Positions 37,678 to 49,471 of a stretch of DNA of 64,000 bases are shown here, piece after piece (position 1 is the first letter of the stretch; each line of letters opens with the position of its first letter). The notes beneath the pieces were generated by a model, which saw nothing but the letters and a program-made list of their open reading frames with translations, was not told the DNA's origin and searched no databases. Both the position numbers and the translations under genes were made by a program. Source of the DNA: Pleionea sediminis (lineage in GTDB: Bacteria > Pseudomonadota > Gammaproteobacteria > Enterobacterales > Kangiellaceae); contig NZ_SUNB01000002.1 in NCBI RefSeq assembly GCF_007570825.1, positions 1-64,000 of the forward strand, read 5' to 3'.

Positions 37678-38157
37678 TTAACAGCCTCCCTCAGCGTTAC
37701 TGGAGGAAACAGATCCCCCCATTGAGACATTGACGATCTTTCCATAACCATTCTTACTGCAGGTTGTAAACTCTAGTATCCCATTCGGATCCGCCCTAAA
37801 CCCAGAAGTACCAAAGGTCAAAAATGTGTTATTTCCACTGATGCTTACCGCAATGTCAGGACTGTCACAAGAAAACGCTTGGGCTACAGAATCCAAAGTT
37901 CCGTCCTGATTTGCATCCGGGCCAACTTGATAGCTTACCTTCCCATTTGCCTCTGAATACACGACACTAAACGCCATTCTTTGCGTCACCGCTTCTGATT
38001 TAGCAAACTGAACTGCTGTAACGAGCTTGTTCGAACAAGCAACCAACTGATTATCTTGAACTGTGCTTTGGTATGAAGGAATTGCGAACGCAACAAGAAT
38101 TGAAATCAAAACCATCGTTACAATCAGTTCAACAAGAGTAAAACCTAAATTACGCAT
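37678..38157 (-). CDS. fimU: Minor pilin FimU/FimT (GspH family)
   Basis: First gene of the minor pilin operon, 159 residues. The short leader MRNLG precedes FTLVELIVTMVLISILVAFAIPSY, and the GspH-type region AVQFAKSEAVTQRMAFSVVY follows. It could be called FimT. Its position at the head of pilVWX-pilY1-pilE favours FimU. A weak promoter may lie upstream: on the minus strand TTGTGT, 16 bp, TACTAT. Confidence 0.82.
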   Translation of the reverse strand: MRNLGFTLVELIVTMVLISILVAFAIPSYQSTVQDNQLVACSNKLVTAVQFAKSEAVTQRMAFSVVYSEANGKVSYQVGPDANQDGTLDSVAQAFSCDSPDIAVSISGNNTFLTFGTSGFRADPNGILEFTTCSKNGYGKIVNVSMGGSVSSSNAEGGC

Positions 38158-38314
38158 AAACTATTAGCTCTTAGAAAATTCTAAGGTTAATAGTAACGCC
38201 TGAGATTTTTCACACAACTGGAAGGCGATAAGCGCATTTCGCTTACCGATAAACGGTTAAGTGGTTGTTTTGCAATGCGAACTTAGTCACATTTAACGGC
38301 TAAGTATCGTCTGG

Positions 38315-39244
38315 TTAGCGTAGTTCACTAGGTAATACAAAGACTATATCCTCAGGTTTACCCGACAACTCCTGAGCCTCTTTACCCCCCATCGACTTAA
38401 GTCGCTCGATAACCTGACGAACCAAGGTTTCGGGAGCTGAAGCACCTGCAGTAATGCCCACCTTACTGACCCCGCTTATCCAATCTTTATTAATTTCTTC
38501 AGCATTATCAATTAAATGAGCGACTGTACCTTGCTTTTCAGCCAACTCTCTTAAGCGATTTGAATTAGAACTATTTTGCGAGCCGACAACCAGGACTAAA
38601 TCAACTTGAGCGGCAATTTCTCGAACAGCATCTTGACGATTTTGCGTTGCATAACAGATGTCATCTTTTCTAGGACCTTGAATATTTGGGTATTTATTCT
38701 GCAAAGCATCAATAATTCGCTTGGTGTCGTCAACCGAAAGGGTTGTCTGGGTGACAAAGTGAAGTTTGTCCGGATCTGCAACTTCTAACGCTAGAACATC
38801 ATCAACCGTCTCGACGAGATAGATTCCTGCATCATAATTGTCATATTGCCCCATCGTTCCCTCTACTTCAGGGTGTCCTTTATGACCAATCAAAATGCAT
38901 TCCTCGCCTTTTTTGCTTGCGCGGGCAACTTCCATATGAACCTTGGTCACTAACGGGCAAGTAGCATCGAATACTTTCAGGTTTCTCTGCTCAGCGTCTT
39001 GTCGAACTTGTTGAGAGACACCGTGAGCACTAAAGATACAAATACTATTTGAAGGTATTTCGGCCACATCTTCGACAAAAATAGCTCCTTTTTCACGTAA
39101 TCCGTCAACCACAAACTTATTATGCACCACTTCATGTCGAACATAGATAGGCGCACCAAACACATCGATCGCTCGATTGACAATTTCGATAGCACGATCG
39201 ACACCAGCGCAAAATCCGCGTGGATTAGCCATTAAAATATCCAT
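38315..39244 (-). CDS. ispH: 4-hydroxy-3-methylbut-2-enyl diphosphate reductase
   Basis: A [4Fe-4S] enzyme that makes IPP and DMAPP in the last step of the MEP isoprenoid pathway. The three cluster cysteines are C12 ([12 protein letters not shown]), C97 (DATCPLV) and C198 ([10 protein letters not shown]), with SAHGVS and [13 protein letters not shown] between. I prefer the ATG at 39244 (309 residues), with AAAGG 9 nt upstream, over a TTG three codons earlier. Being next to the minor pilins is conserved synteny with Pseudomonas. Confidence 0.96.
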   Translation of the reverse strand: MDILMANPRGFCAGVDRAIEIVNRAIDVFGAPIYVRHEVVHNKFVVDGLREKGAIFVEDVAEIPSNSICIFSAHGVSQQVRQDAEQRNLKVFDATCPLVTKVHMEVARASKKGEECILIGHKGHPEVEGTMGQYDNYDAGIYLVETVDDVLALEVADPDKLHFVTQTTLSVDDTKRIIDALQNKYPNIQGPRKDDICYATQNRQDAVREIAAQVDLVLVVGSQNSSNSNRLRELAEKQGTVAHLIDNAEEINKDWISGVSKVGITAGASAPETLVRQVIERLKSMGGKEAQELSGKPEDIVFVLPSELR

Positions 39245-39270
39245 CAAATTCAACCTTTTAAGTGCGTTTG

Positions 39271-39735
39271 TTAATGAGTCGTTGGCGGCTTATCGATTGA
39301 AAGAATCTCAATCTCAAAGGTTACCTCATGCCCCGCCAATGGATGATTAAAATCAACTTTAACCGAATGACCACGGACTTCAGATAATATTCCAGGGACA
39401 CTTGACCCATTAGGTTGCTCAAAAGAAACGACCGAACCCTCTTTTAGCTCGAGATCCTGAGGAAACTGTTGCACGTCCATAAACTGGACGAGATTTGGAT
39501 CGGGTTCGCCAAAGGCGTCTTTTGCAGGTAGCGTGAACTTAGTCGTATCACCCACTTTAAGCCCCAATAAATGCTCTTCCATTGCTTCACTTATGGTATC
39601 GTTACCAATTTCGATGACCGAAGGTTTACCATTCGCTCGGCTAGAATCAGCAACGCTACCATCTTTGAGGATCAAAGTAATGTGAGCATATATATGACTC
39701 TCATTACCGACTCTTTGGTCAATTATTTCTGTCAT
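39271..39735 (-). CDS. fkpB: FKBP-type peptidyl-prolyl isomerase FkpB (SlpA)
   Basis: A 154-residue FKBP with an insert-in-flap chaperone domain, as in SlyD/SlpA: an N-terminal half with VTLKDGS-like strands, [27 protein letters not shown], and a C-terminal [17 protein letters not shown]. It helps folding in the cytoplasm. It overlaps the lspA stop by 4 bp. Confidence 0.92.
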   Translation of the reverse strand: MTEIIDQRVGNESHIYAHITLILKDGSVADSSRANGKPSVIEIGNDTISEAMEEHLLGLKVGDTTKFTLPAKDAFGEPDPNLVQFMDVQQFPQDLELKEGSVVSFEQPNGSSVPGILSEVRGHSVKVDFNHPLAGHEVTFEIEILSIDKPPTTH

Positions 39736-40244
39736 TTGGATTCTTGATTTCGCTCTTCTGTCTTAATAAAAAATGCGTCGATTAAAAGCATCATTGCTCC
39801 GACGAACACGGCAGAGTCGGCAATATTAAACGCCGGCCAATGATACCCATCTTTTGCAACGTACCAATCAATAAAGTCGATAACATAACCATAAGATATA
39901 CGATCGTATACGTTACCGAGAGCACCGCCCAGTATGAAGCATAACGTAATACTTAACCAGCGGTACTCAGCTTTTAGACGATACAGCCATACTATCAACC
40001 CCACACTAACAGCCAAGGCAAATGCCGCTAACGCCCAAACTTGCCAGCCCCCAGCATCCGCTAAAAAACTAAATGCGGCACCGTAATTATGAGCCAGTCG
40101 AAAATCAAAGTGTGGCATAACCTCAATAATTTGCCCTTGCCCAAGAGCACCGGTCGCCCAAACTTTAGTCCACTGGTCAATGATAAATACAACAATGGTG
40201 ATCCAAATCCACCGAAGGCCACTGTTCCATGCCTTGTTCACCAT
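39732..40244 (-). CDS. lspA: Lipoprotein signal peptidase LspA
   Basis: An inner-membrane aspartic protease that removes signal peptides from prolipoproteins. It has 170 residues and four helices. The catalytic aspartates lie in GNVYDRI and FNIADSAVFVG, and HNYGAAFSFLAD is the conserved substrate loop. Its ATG overlaps the ileS stop by one base. Confidence 0.95.
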   Translation of the reverse strand: MVNKAWNSGLRWIWITIVVFIIDQWTKVWATGALGQGQIIEVMPHFDFRLAHNYGAAFSFLADAGGWQVWALAAFALAVSVGLIVWLYRLKAEYRWLSITLCFILGGALGNVYDRISYGYVIDFIDWYVAKDGYHWPAFNIADSAVFVGAMMLLIDAFFIKTEERNQESK

Positions 40245-43045
40245 TAAGCAAACTCCCGAGTTTCACCCGACCCATCAACATTTTCAACGCATCGCCCACA
40301 CAGTAAACTATGGTTACTATTGGAACCAACATCCTCACGTCTGTGCCAGCAACGATCGCATTTTTCATGGACTGATTTACTGATGGTCAACTTCAATCCT
40401 TCAAGTTCTGTCGAGTCGCCTTCATCGTTTTGGACAACTTCAGCTTGCGACGTAATTAACACAAATCGAAGTTCATCTTTCAATTTTGATAAAGAATTGA
40501 AGTAGGTTTCATTCACATGCAAGGTCACTTCAGCTTCCAGAGAGCCGCCTAAAATTTTATTAACACGCAAAACCTCAATTGATTTATTAACTGCATTTTT
40601 TATTGAACGAATATTTTCCCAATCTTGATGAGTCAACTGAGAGTCTTCATAGGCAAACAAACCGTCATACCAAGTTTCAGTAAAAATAGTTTCTTGTGTT
40701 TGACCAGGTAAAAATTGCCATGCTTCTTCACTTGTAAACGACAATACAGGGGCCATCCAGCGTATTAACGCCTGAACAATATGATACATTGCGGTTTGAC
40801 ACGAACGATGCGCTAAACTGCCTTTCATCGCGGTGTATTGTCGGTCTTTGATGATATCTAAATAAAAGCCCCCCATATCCATCGCACAGAAATGATGAAT
40901 TTTTTGGACGACCTGCCAAAAGGTATATTCTTGATACGACTGCTTTAACTCTTCTTGAGTCTGCAATGCACAATCAACGGCCCAACGATCCAAGGGCAGC
41001 ATCTCTTTTACTGACACACTGTCAGTCTCAGGATTAAAACCGCTAAGGTTTGACAGCAAAAAGCGTGTTGTATTTCGAATACGACGATAAGTATCTGCTG
41101 TCCGCTTCAATATTTCATTTGAGACTGCCATTTCTCCTCGATAATCCGTAGAAGCTACCCACAATCGAAGGACATCAGCTCCTAGTTCATTAATCACTTG
41201 CTGAGGAGCAACAACATTCCCTTTCGACTTTGACATCTTTTCGCCTTTCTCATCAACGGTAAAACCGTGAGTCAAGACAGCTTTATATGGGGCTCTTTGA
41301 TTAATTGCGACACCCGTTAAAAGCGAAGACTGGAACCAACCTCGATGTTGATCACTGCCCTCCAAATATATATCTGCCGGTTCTTGCAGCTCTTCTCTGA
41401 CCGCCAATACACAGGCATGAGTAACTCCAGAATCAAACCAGACATCCAACGTGTCATCGATTTTTACATAGCGATTGTGGTCTTTATCGATAAGTTCTTC
41501 GATAGGCATGTCAAACCAGGCTTGAATACCCCTGACTTCAATTTGTTTTGCAGCGCGCTCAACAATATCAAATGTATCCGGGTGTGGTTCTCCAGTTTCT
41601 TTATCGACTAATAAACAAAGAGGAACCCCCCAAGTCCTTTGACGAGAAATACACCAGTCCGGTCGCCCTTCGACCATTCCTTCGATACGAGCTTGTCCCC
41701 AATCAGGAATCCATTGAACATTCTTAATTTCTTTCATAGCCAATTCACGGAGTCCATTCTTTTCCATGCTGACAAACCATTGAGGTGTCGTACGGAAAAT
41801 CAGTGGCGTTTTCGTCCGCCAGCAATGAGGATAGCTATGAGTTAATTTTGTGCGATGTACTAATGCTTGTTTCTCGTCGAGAAGTTCACAGACTTTATCT
41901 TCAACTTTATAAACATGTTCGCCTGCAACTAACGGAGCATTAGCGCTGTATACACCATCTGCCCCAACATAATTTAACAGCTCAAGATTATACTTTTTGC
42001 CCATCGCAAAATCGTCAGCACCATGATCCGGTGCCGTGTGAACTAATCCCGTCCCTGCTTCTGTTGTTACATGTTCCCCCAAAACCAGAGGGACACTTTT
42101 TTCATAAAATGGATGACGCACAGAAACAAGCTCAAGTTTATTACCTTTTACTTCTGCAACAATTTCATAAGACTCAATGCCATAACGCGACATGATATTG
42201 CCAACCATCTCTTTTGCAAACACCAAAAGTTCATCGCCTTGACCAGCATTCACTTTTACTAGTGCGTAATCAAGATCGGGATGAACTGACACAGCCTGAT
42301 TCGCAGGCAATGTCCAAGGAGTCGTTGTCCAAATTACAATTGAAGCATTTAATCGCTCAGCATTGTCGTAGCCAAATTTATCCAACAATGTTTGATCGGC
42401 TGCAAAACGAACATCGATCGAGGCTGAGGTCTTATCGTGATATTCCACCTCTGCTTCAGCTAAAGCAGAACCACCAACCACACTCCAATAAACAGGCTTA
42501 ACACCTTTGTGCAGATGACCATTTTTAACGACTTTTGCCAAAGCGCGAACAATGTTTGCTTCGAACTGATAGTTCATAGTTAAGTAAGGATTATCCCACT
42601 CACCAAATACTCCCAAACGAATAAAATCTTTCTTCTGGCCGTCGACTTGTTTAGTGGCAAACTCACGACATTTTTCTCGAAATTTATCAAATGGAACTTT
42701 GACACCCGCTTTACCAATTTTTGTTTCTACCTTATGTTCGATAGGTAATCCATGGCAATCCCAGCCAGGCACGTAAGGCGCGTCAAAACCACTCAAGCTT
42801 CTCGACTTGATAACTATGTCTTTTAATATTTTATTCACAGCATGACCAATATGAATATCGCCGTTTGCGTAGGGCGGGCCATCGTGCAAAATAAATTTTG
42901 GACGACCTTTACTCGCTTCACGAATGGTTTTGTAAATATTCTTTTCTTGCCATTGCTTCAACATTTTTGGTTCGCGTTGAGCTAGACTCGCCTTCATCGG
43001 GAAGTCTGTTTTTGGTAAGTTAAGCGTCTGCTTATAATCAGCCAT
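40244..43045 (-). CDS. ileS: Isoleucyl-tRNA synthetase
   Basis: It charges tRNA-Ile. A class I enzyme of 933 residues with the signature [16 protein letters not shown], the editing domain ([23 protein letters not shown]), the KMSKS loop ([11 protein letters not shown]) and a C-terminal zinc site ([10 protein letters not shown] ... CGRC). I use the ATG at 43045 ([11 protein letters not shown]), as in other bacteria, not the TTG at 43057. It sits in the murJ-ribF-ileS-lspA-fkpB-ispH group. Confidence 0.97.
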   Translation of the reverse strand: MADYKQTLNLPKTDFPMKASLAQREPKMLKQWQEKNIYKTIREASKGRPKFILHDGPPYANGDIHIGHAVNKILKDIVIKSRSLSGFDAPYVPGWDCHGLPIEHKVETKIGKAGVKVPFDKFREKCREFATKQVDGQKKDFIRLGVFGEWDNPYLTMNYQFEANIVRALAKVVKNGHLHKGVKPVYWSVVGGSALAEAEVEYHDKTSASIDVRFAADQTLLDKFGYDNAERLNASIVIWTTTPWTLPANQAVSVHPDLDYALVKVNAGQGDELLVFAKEMVGNIMSRYGIESYEIVAEVKGNKLELVSVRHPFYEKSVPLVLGEHVTTEAGTGLVHTAPDHGADDFAMGKKYNLELLNYVGADGVYSANAPLVAGEHVYKVEDKVCELLDEKQALVHRTKLTHSYPHCWRTKTPLIFRTTPQWFVSMEKNGLRELAMKEIKNVQWIPDWGQARIEGMVEGRPDWCISRQRTWGVPLCLLVDKETGEPHPDTFDIVERAAKQIEVRGIQAWFDMPIEELIDKDHNRYVKIDDTLDVWFDSGVTHACVLAVREELQEPADIYLEGSDQHRGWFQSSLLTGVAINQRAPYKAVLTHGFTVDEKGEKMSKSKGNVVAPQQVINELGADVLRLWVASTDYRGEMAVSNEILKRTADTYRRIRNTTRFLLSNLSGFNPETDSVSVKEMLPLDRWAVDCALQTQEELKQSYQEYTFWQVVQKIHHFCAMDMGGFYLDIIKDRQYTAMKGSLAHRSCQTAMYHIVQALIRWMAPVLSFTSEEAWQFLPGQTQETIFTETWYDGLFAYEDSQLTHQDWENIRSIKNAVNKSIEVLRVNKILGGSLEAEVTLHVNETYFNSLSKLKDELRFVLITSQAEVVQNDEGDSTELEGLKLTISKSVHEKCDRCWHRREDVGSNSNHSLLCGRCVENVDGSGETREFA

Positions 43046-43073
43046 AATTTTTTCCAACGTTGACGTTGTTTGG

Positions 43074-43997
43074 TTAATTTTTTAATGCCTTTTTCGCATT
43101 ATCAATATCTAATGCAATTTGATGTTTTAATGCTTCGAATGACTCAAACTTTTTTTCTTCTCGAATTTTTTCTAAGAAAAATACTTTTATTTGTTTGCCA
43201 TAACATAAAGCATCAAAATCGAACACATGCACTTCAAGTCGCGAAGTTGTTTTCTTTAAAGTTGGACGGACACCAACATTTGCTACACCCAAATGCCGCA
43301 CCTTACTTAATCCTTCTATTTCGACCAGATAAACACCATGTACCGGAGAAACCTTTCGCTTCAACGGAATATTCATTGTTGGGAAACCAATCGTTCGCCC
43401 TAATTTATCGCCATGACTTACTCGGCCAGAAATAGAAAACCGGCGCCCCAACAAAGATTCGACCTCACTCAACTCATTTTGCGCCAGCTTGTGTCGAACT
43501 AAAGTACTGCTAATCCGCTCAGTGCCTTGTTTAATCGAATCTGTATTTTGTAAACTAAAGTGACCTTCACTGCGATTTTTTAACAATATAAAGTCGCCCC
43601 TACGCTGAGCTCCAAACCGAAAATCATCGCCGACAATCAAATGCTTCACACGCAGCTTTTCAATCAAAATATCATCGACAAAATTTTCAGCCGGCATTGA
43701 GGCTAACGATTTATCAAACCTTAAGCAAAGTACAAAATCAATGCTTAATGAACGAAATAAATCAAGCTTCTCTCGGAAACAAGTCAGTCTCGCAGGCGCT
43801 TTTTCGCCCATAAAATACTCATTCGGATCAGGCTCAAAAACCATAACCACAGAAGGCACTGCTAGCTCTTTTGCCCGCTCGCACGCGGCTTTGAGAATTT
43901 GCTGATGCCCGAGATGCACACCATCAAACTTCCCGATCGTGGCGACGCAACCTGAATCGAAACACCTTAGATTGTGTAATCCACGTATTAGTTGCAT
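43074..43997 (-). CDS. ribF: Bifunctional riboflavin kinase/FAD synthetase
   Basis: It makes FMN and then FAD from riboflavin. The N-terminal adenylyltransferase has [14 protein letters not shown] and [14 protein letters not shown]. The C-terminal flavokinase has [11 protein letters not shown] and [10 protein letters not shown]. It has 307 residues. A -10 TATAAT with a GC-rich discriminator lies upstream on the minus strand (44032-44037). Confidence 0.96.
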   Translation of the reverse strand: MQLIRGLHNLRCFDSGCVATIGKFDGVHLGHQQILKAACERAKELAVPSVVMVFEPDPNEYFMGEKAPARLTCFREKLDLFRSLSIDFVLCLRFDKSLASMPAENFVDDILIEKLRVKHLIVGDDFRFGAQRRGDFILLKNRSEGHFSLQNTDSIKQGTERISSTLVRHKLAQNELSEVESLLGRRFSISGRVSHGDKLGRTIGFPTMNIPLKRKVSPVHGVYLVEIEGLSKVRHLGVANVGVRPTLKKTTSRLEVHVFDFDALCYGKQIKVFFLEKIREEKKFESFEALKHQIALDIDNAKKALKN

Positions 43998-44031
43998 GAT
44001 TTAGTCAACGCCCGCCGGTCAAAAGCGCCGG

Positions 44032-44037
44032 ATTATA
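44032..44037 (-). promoter_or_regulatory. Predicted -10 of ribF-ileS-lspA-fkpB-ispH
   Basis: Minus strand consensus TATAAT (44032-44037) followed by CCGGCGC, about 40 bp before the ribF ATG. No good -35 at 17 bp; TTGTGA lies at 15 bp. Confidence 0.45.
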
Positions 44038-44065
44038 CCCTATTGCCTTCGCTCACAACAGATGC

Positions 44066-45616
44066 TCAATGGGATTTCAGTTGTGATAGTCGGAATCCGA
44101 ATAAGTAGAGAACCGCCAGGTACGCCAGAGCACCGAGACCGATTAGCGTTGCCAGTTGGTTTCCTCTCTCAAATAAGCTCATAGAAAACCACACTGATTG
44201 CTCTGGATTCAGTAGCAATATAACACCAACCATCGTTGCAACAGCCATCAATGCTCTGGTGAACCAACCGAACCAACGCTTATCCATTGTTAAAACCCCA
44301 TTCCGCATAAGCCCGATCCACAGTAACAAGGCATTCACGGTCGCCGAAATCGCCGTCGCTGAAGCAAGACCAACATGCCCAAATGGCTTAAAGAGCAACA
44401 AATTGAATGCCATATTTACGACCATTGCAACAATACCTATTTTCACCGGAGTTTTAGTGTCCTGACGAGAGAAGTAACCCGTTGCTAACACCTTAATCAC
44501 CATAAAGCTCAACAAGCCACAAACATAAGCTTTTAAACTCAACGAGGACTGCACCGCACTCTCTATCGAAAACTCTCCATGTTGAAACACTGCCAACATA
44601 ACGGGCTCTGCCAAAACAAATAATCCTACTGCAGCTGGCAATCCAATCAAAAAGACGGTATGCAGAGCCCAATTAAGTAGACGGTTGGCATCATCACTGT
44701 TACTGGACGAATGACTTCTCGACAAACTGGGGAGAACAACAGTAGCAATAGCAATACCAAAAATACCTAATGGAAACTCTAACATTCTGTCAGAGTAATA
44801 AAGCCAGGTAATGCTCCCTGTCACCAGGAAAGAAGCAATGATGGTATCGAGCAATAAGTTAATTTGTGAAACCGACACGCCAAACATCGCGGGAGCCATC
44901 AATTTTAAAATTCGCCTGACGCCGGAATCTCTCCATCCCCAGGTCGGTTTCACCAGATAACCTTGATGCCACAAGAAAGGTAAATGAAGTAATAATTGTA
45001 AAATACCGGCAATAAAGATTGCCCACGCCAAGGCCTCGACAGGCTCTGCAAGCATCGGTGAGACCCAAATTGCCGCGAATATAATGCACAAATTTAATAA
45101 CACCGGAGCAAACGCAGGAACAGCAAAACGCCCTAAGCTGTTCAAAATACTTCCAGCAAAAGCCGTTAAACTAATAAAGAAAAGATAAGGAAAAGTGATT
45201 TTTAATAAATCAGAAACCAACAAATACTTATACGTTTCTCCTTTTTGCACAAAGCCCATTCCAAACAAGCCACCTAATACAGGAGAACCAATCACTCCCA
45301 AAATAGTGACAACAAAAAGCACGCCACCTAGCGTCCCTGATACTCGACTTACCAAGTGCAAAACCGCCTGCTTGTCTTTTAAAGTTTGATATTCCGATAG
45401 CACTGGAACAAAAGCTTGAGAAAAAGCACCTTCGGCAAAGAGTCGACGTAAAAAGTTAGGGATTTTTTGCGCGACAAAAAAAACATCCGTTGCGGCCTGA
45501 GCTCCAAGGATATTCGCAATAACAACATCTCGAACCAATCCGAGAACTCGAGAAATAAGAGTCATTGCGCTAACAACAATACCCGATTTTAATAAATTTG
45601 TTTTTTTCAAGAACAA
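44066..45616 (-). CDS. murJ: Lipid II flippase MurJ
   Basis: A 14-helix flippase that moves lipid II across the inner membrane for peptidoglycan synthesis. It has 516 residues. The N-terminal ISRVLGLVRDVVIANILGA, then ATDVFFVAQKIPNFLRRLFAEGAFSQAFVPVL, are classical MurJ/MviN. The start is uncertain: TTG codons at 45616 or two codons later fit the family better than the next ATG, which would remove the first conserved residues. Confidence 0.95.
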   Translation of the reverse strand: MFLKKTNLLKSGIVVSAMTLISRVLGLVRDVVIANILGAQAATDVFFVAQKIPNFLRRLFAEGAFSQAFVPVLSEYQTLKDKQAVLHLVSRVSGTLGGVLFVVTILGVIGSPVLGGLFGMGFVQKGETYKYLLVSDLLKITFPYLFFISLTAFAGSILNSLGRFAVPAFAPVLLNLCIIFAAIWVSPMLAEPVEALAWAIFIAGILQLLLHLPFLWHQGYLVKPTWGWRDSGVRRILKLMAPAMFGVSVSQINLLLDTIIASFLVTGSITWLYYSDRMLEFPLGIFGIAIATVVLPSLSRSHSSSNSDDANRLLNWALHTVFLIGLPAAVGLFVLAEPVMLAVFQHGEFSIESAVQSSLSLKAYVCGLLSFMVIKVLATGYFSRQDTKTPVKIGIVAMVVNMAFNLLLFKPFGHVGLASATAISATVNALLLWIGLMRNGVLTMDKRWFGWFTRALMAVATMVGVILLLNPEQSVWFSMSLFERGNQLATLIGLGALAYLAVLYLFGFRLSQLKSH

Positions 45617-45636
45617 GCCCTAAATGTCATCCATAA

Positions 45637-45665
45637 AAAAGCCCCTGATAATATCAGAGGCTTTT
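45637..45665 (-). terminator. Terminator of the OmpA-family gene
   Basis: An inverted repeat with one mismatch (45637-45650 with 45652-45665) and a T-run on the minus strand. It lies 24 bp after the stop. Confidence 0.78.
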
Positions 45666-45688
45666 AACTTGCTGAATCAGAAAAGTGA

Positions 45689-46864
45689 TTACTGAGGTCT
45701 TCTCACTTTCGCTTCAATCACCGCCTCAACTCGTCGATTCTTAGCTCGACCTGTTTGCGTTGAGTTATCAGCAATCGGATTCGACTCACCGAATCCTCGA
45801 GAATTAACGCGATTTGCCGCAATACCGTAAGTGTTCACTAGCTCATTCGCTACTGATTTAGCTCGCTTGTCCGATAACCACTGATTGTATGATGCCTTAC
45901 CAACGCTATCAGTATGACCTTCAATCGTCACAGAAGTGTCGGGATATTCCGTCATAAACTTAGCTAATTTCGCAATATCTGATTTAAACTCAGCCTGTAA
46001 CTCACTGCTGTTCGTTTTAAACTTAACGTTCAATGTTTGACGAACGGTTTCTTCAAGAACCAGGCGGCAACCTCTCGAGTCAACTTTGGCGCCTGTTGGA
46101 GTTGCAGCGCACGAGTCTTTAGAATTAACGATTCCATCGCCATCGCTATCGAGCTCACAACCTTGTGGATCCACGACCACGCCTTGAGCTGTCTCAGGGC
46201 ATTGGTCATTCGCGTCGAAAACACCATCTCTGTCAGAATCTTTTTTCGTGTTTCTTTCAACGACAGGCGCTTGAACGGGCTTAGGCTTGGCAACAACCGG
46301 CTTAGGATCTGAACCGCCAAAGTTCATAGTAAGACCTAATAAAAGCTGCGTATCCAGTCGCTTGGTCGTCTCATCTCGAATAACCCCAATCTCTCCGCGC
46401 CAACTCCAAAAATCAGAAAGGCCATCTTCAAAGCCTAAACCAAAACGATACACATCAGACTCTTCCCAGCCTCCGCCAGAAAATTCATCTTCAAACTCAT
46501 ATCGGCCGATACCTGCTCGTATATAGGCACCACCCGTTCTATCTGGATTAACGTAATACATGTAATCGATAGACGTCATTACTAAGTCTTCGTCACCAAA
46601 TCCAATAGCATCGTCTGGATTGAGCTTGGTATAGCTGAGTTGAAAAGCGGAATGGTCGGTGAACATAAAACCCAATTCAGCAGCTATAGCATCGCTCTCA
46701 TCGAGCGAATTACTAAGAATTGGCGAGTTATCTTCGTTACTACTATGAAAGTCTTGTACTCCACCCAGAATAGAAAAATACACATCACGATCTACTTTAG
46801 CGTCTTCGGCAAAACCAGATAGGCTTCCAGCCACCAACGCCACACCGAGCAATTTATTCTTCAT
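45689..46864 (-). CDS. OmpA-family outer membrane protein with thrombospondin type-3 repeats
   Basis: An outer-membrane barrel linked to a peptidoglycan-binding domain. From the ATG at 46864 (GGAGG 5 nt upstream) it has 391 residues. A signal peptide ends near SLSGFA-ED. Residues about 22-195 are an eight-stranded OmpA-like beta-barrel. A proline-rich linker (KPVVAKPKPVQAP) follows. Two calcium-binding type-3 repeats are visible (DSDRDGVFDANDQCP, DSDGDGIVNSKDSC). The C-terminal OmpA domain has VTIEGHTDSVGKASYN and LSDKRAKSV...RGFGESNP. It is inserted between murJ and rpsT, where many relatives have no gene. Confidence 0.92.
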   Translation of the reverse strand: MKNKLLGVALVAGSLSGFAEDAKVDRDVYFSILGGVQDFHSSNEDNSPILSNSLDESDAIAAELGFMFTDHSAFQLSYTKLNPDDAIGFGDEDLVMTSIDYMYYVNPDRTGGAYIRAGIGRYEFEDEFSGGGWEESDVYRFGLGFEDGLSDFWSWRGEIGVIRDETTKRLDTQLLLGLTMNFGGSDPKPVVAKPKPVQAPVVERNTKKDSDRDGVFDANDQCPETAQGVVVDPQGCELDSDGDGIVNSKDSCAATPTGAKVDSRGCRLVLEETVRQTLNVKFKTNSSELQAEFKSDIAKLAKFMTEYPDTSVTIEGHTDSVGKASYNQWLSDKRAKSVANELVNTYGIAANRVNSRGFGESNPIADNSTQTGRAKNRRVEAVIEAKVRRPQ

Positions 46865-46995
46865 TATTTCCTCCAGCTTTCCCAGCAAAGTCGTTAATTT
46901 TTGGTAATTTTTACTCATCTTACCACCAACCAGACCCGGAGAGCTACGAATCGGCATCTCTATTACAGAATATGTGAGCAACATCAAAAACATTC

Positions 46996-47024
46996 TTGAC
47001 AAAAAAGGCTCAAAAAGGTATCGT
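46996..47024 (+). promoter_or_regulatory. Predicted promoter of rpsT
   Basis: Consensus -35 TTGACA (46996-47001), 17-bp spacer, -10 TATCGT (47019-47024), then the GC-rich discriminator TCGCGACC. Confidence 0.65.
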
Positions 47025-47072
47025 TCGCGACCTTAAAATTCTGGTTCGCAAACGATTTGCAGGAGTAAAACC

Positions 47073-47333
47073 TTGGCTAACATTAAATCCGCCAAAAAAA
47101 GAGCGCGTCAAGCTGAAGTACGTCGTAAGCACAACGCTAGTCGTCGTTCTATGATGCGCACTCAATTGAAAAACGCAATTGCTGCAATCAGCGGCGGTGA
47201 TAAAGAAGCCGCTCACGCTGCAGTCACTAAAGTTGCTGGTGTTTTAGACAAAATGGCAAATAAAGGTCTAATACACAAAAATAAAGCTTCTCGACATAAA
47301 AGCCGTTTAATGGCTAAAGTTAAAGCTTTATAA
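47073..47333 (+). CDS. rpsT: 30S ribosomal protein S20
   Basis: A primary 16S-binding protein of 86 residues ([20 protein letters not shown] ... [11 protein letters not shown]). It starts at a TTG (47073) with AGGAG 7 nt upstream. E. coli rpsT also uses UUG, and this rare start takes part in its autoregulation. It is monocistronic, with a strong terminator. Confidence 0.96.
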   Translation: MANIKSAKKRARQAEVRRKHNASRRSMMRTQLKNAIAAISGGDKEAAHAAVTKVAGVLDKMANKGLIHKNKASRHKSRLMAKVKAL

Positions 47334-47351
47334 GATATCTTTTAGATTCAT

Positions 47352-47379
47352 AAAAAAACCGGCAAATGCCGGTTTTTTT
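47352..47379. terminator. Bidirectional terminator between rpsT and obgE
   Basis: A perfect 13-bp inverted repeat with a 2-nt loop centre. It has an A-run before and a T-run after, between convergent genes. Confidence 0.92.
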
Positions 47380-47414
47380 ATATCTGAGCAAAAAAGCTAA
47401 AACTGAAAATTAGC

Positions 47415-48518
<1,104 letters not shown>

Positions 48519-48550
48519 TTACTCTTAAAAATTTGGTGACTTGCAATAAA

Positions 48551-48575
48551 AAAGCCCCGCTAGATGCGAGGCTTT
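48551..48575 (-). terminator. Terminator after rpmA
   Basis: AAAGCCCCGC pairs with GCGAGGCTTT with one C-A mismatch and a 5-nt loop. On the minus strand a T-run follows. It would partly separate rplU-rpmA from obgE. Confidence 0.72.
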
Positions 48576-48596
48576 ATTATACGACACCAATAGGTC

Positions 48597-48854
48597 TTAT
48601 GCAGGAATGACGCTTACTGTGCGACGATTTGATTTGCCTGCAACTTTAAATTCAATTTGGCCGTCTACTTTCGCAAATAAAGTGTGGTCTCTTCCCATAC
48701 CTACGTTTGTACCAGCATGAAACTGAGTGCCACGTTGACGAACAAGAATACTTCCAGCAGAAACGGTTTCGCCACCAAAGCGTTTCACACCAAGACGTTT
48801 CGACTCTGAATCGCGACCGTTACGGGTACTACCACCAGCTTTTTTATGAGCCAT
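48597..48854 (-). CDS. rpmA: 50S ribosomal protein L27
   Basis: An 85-residue protein starting [20 protein letters not shown], the classic L27 N-terminus that reaches the peptidyl-transferase centre. No cleavable N-terminal extension is present, unlike in Firmicutes. It lies 19 bp after rplU. Confidence 0.97.
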   Translation of the reverse strand: MAHKKAGGSTRNGRDSESKRLGVKRFGGETVSAGSILVRQRGTQFHAGTNVGMGRDHTLFAKVDGQIEFKVAGKSNRRTVSVIPA

Positions 48855-48873
48855 GAGATATCTCCTACTTTAA

Positions 48874-49185
48874 TTAACCGTTAATACCAGTGATTTTCAC
48901 TTCAGTGAACCACTGACGATGCCCCATTCGCTTCATATGGTGCTTACGACGTTTGAACTTGATGATGTTGACTTTCTTGCCACGACCGTGAGCAACAACC
49001 TCGGCGGTCACTTTCGCACCATCAACATAAGGCGCGCCAACTTTAACGTCAGAACCGCTGCCAACCATCAAAACTTTATCAAAATCAATAGAAGCACCTG
49101 TTTCAGCCACAAGTTTCTCTAACTTGATCGTTTGGCCTTCTTTTACTCGGTGCTGCTTACCACCACTTTGAATAACCGCGTACAT
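48874..49185 (-). CDS. rplU: 50S ribosomal protein L21
   Basis: A 103-residue protein from the ATG at 49185 ([18 protein letters not shown]), the same length as in E. coli, with GGAG upstream. [20 protein letters not shown] is the conserved C-terminal end. It is first of rplU-rpmA and divergent from ispB, a common proteobacterial arrangement. Confidence 0.97.
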   Translation of the reverse strand: MYAVIQSGGKQHRVKEGQTIKLEKLVAETGASIDFDKVLMVGSGSDVKVGAPYVDGAKVTAEVVAHGRGKKVNIIKFKRRKHHMKRMGHRQWFTEVKITGING

Positions 49186-49295
49186 CGTATACGTCTCCAA
49201 TGTTACCCCAGATATGATTAAAACTTCTAAAACCAGCCTGCGGGAAATTAATTTTTAAGAGAGCCACTCGAAGGAGACTCTCATGAAGGGCGCGA

Positions 49296-49324
49296 ATTTT
49301 ACGCTAATCCCTCTCCTCACGCAA
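49296..49324 (-). promoter_or_regulatory. Predicted promoter of rplU-rpmA
   Basis: Minus strand -35 TTGCGT (49319-49324), 17-bp spacer, -10 TAAAAT (49296-49301), then the GC-rich discriminator TCGCGCCC. The leader is about 100 nt. Confidence 0.6.
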
Positions 49325-49471
49325 CCCTAAAGCAATCTAAACGGATTGAATTCCCGGGATTTTTTGACCTCTTTATTGCGAAGATCTGAAAATACGCTTG
49401 ACCATTGATGGCCATGCTCATAGCATGCGAAGCCAATCGCATGCCTGATAATAGCAAAAATTAAAAATCTG

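Noticed and set aside
38229-38245. A small hairpin TAAGCG-CATTT-CGCTTA between ispH and fimU
   Set aside because: The stem is short and no T-run follows on either strand. It is not a convincing terminator or operator.
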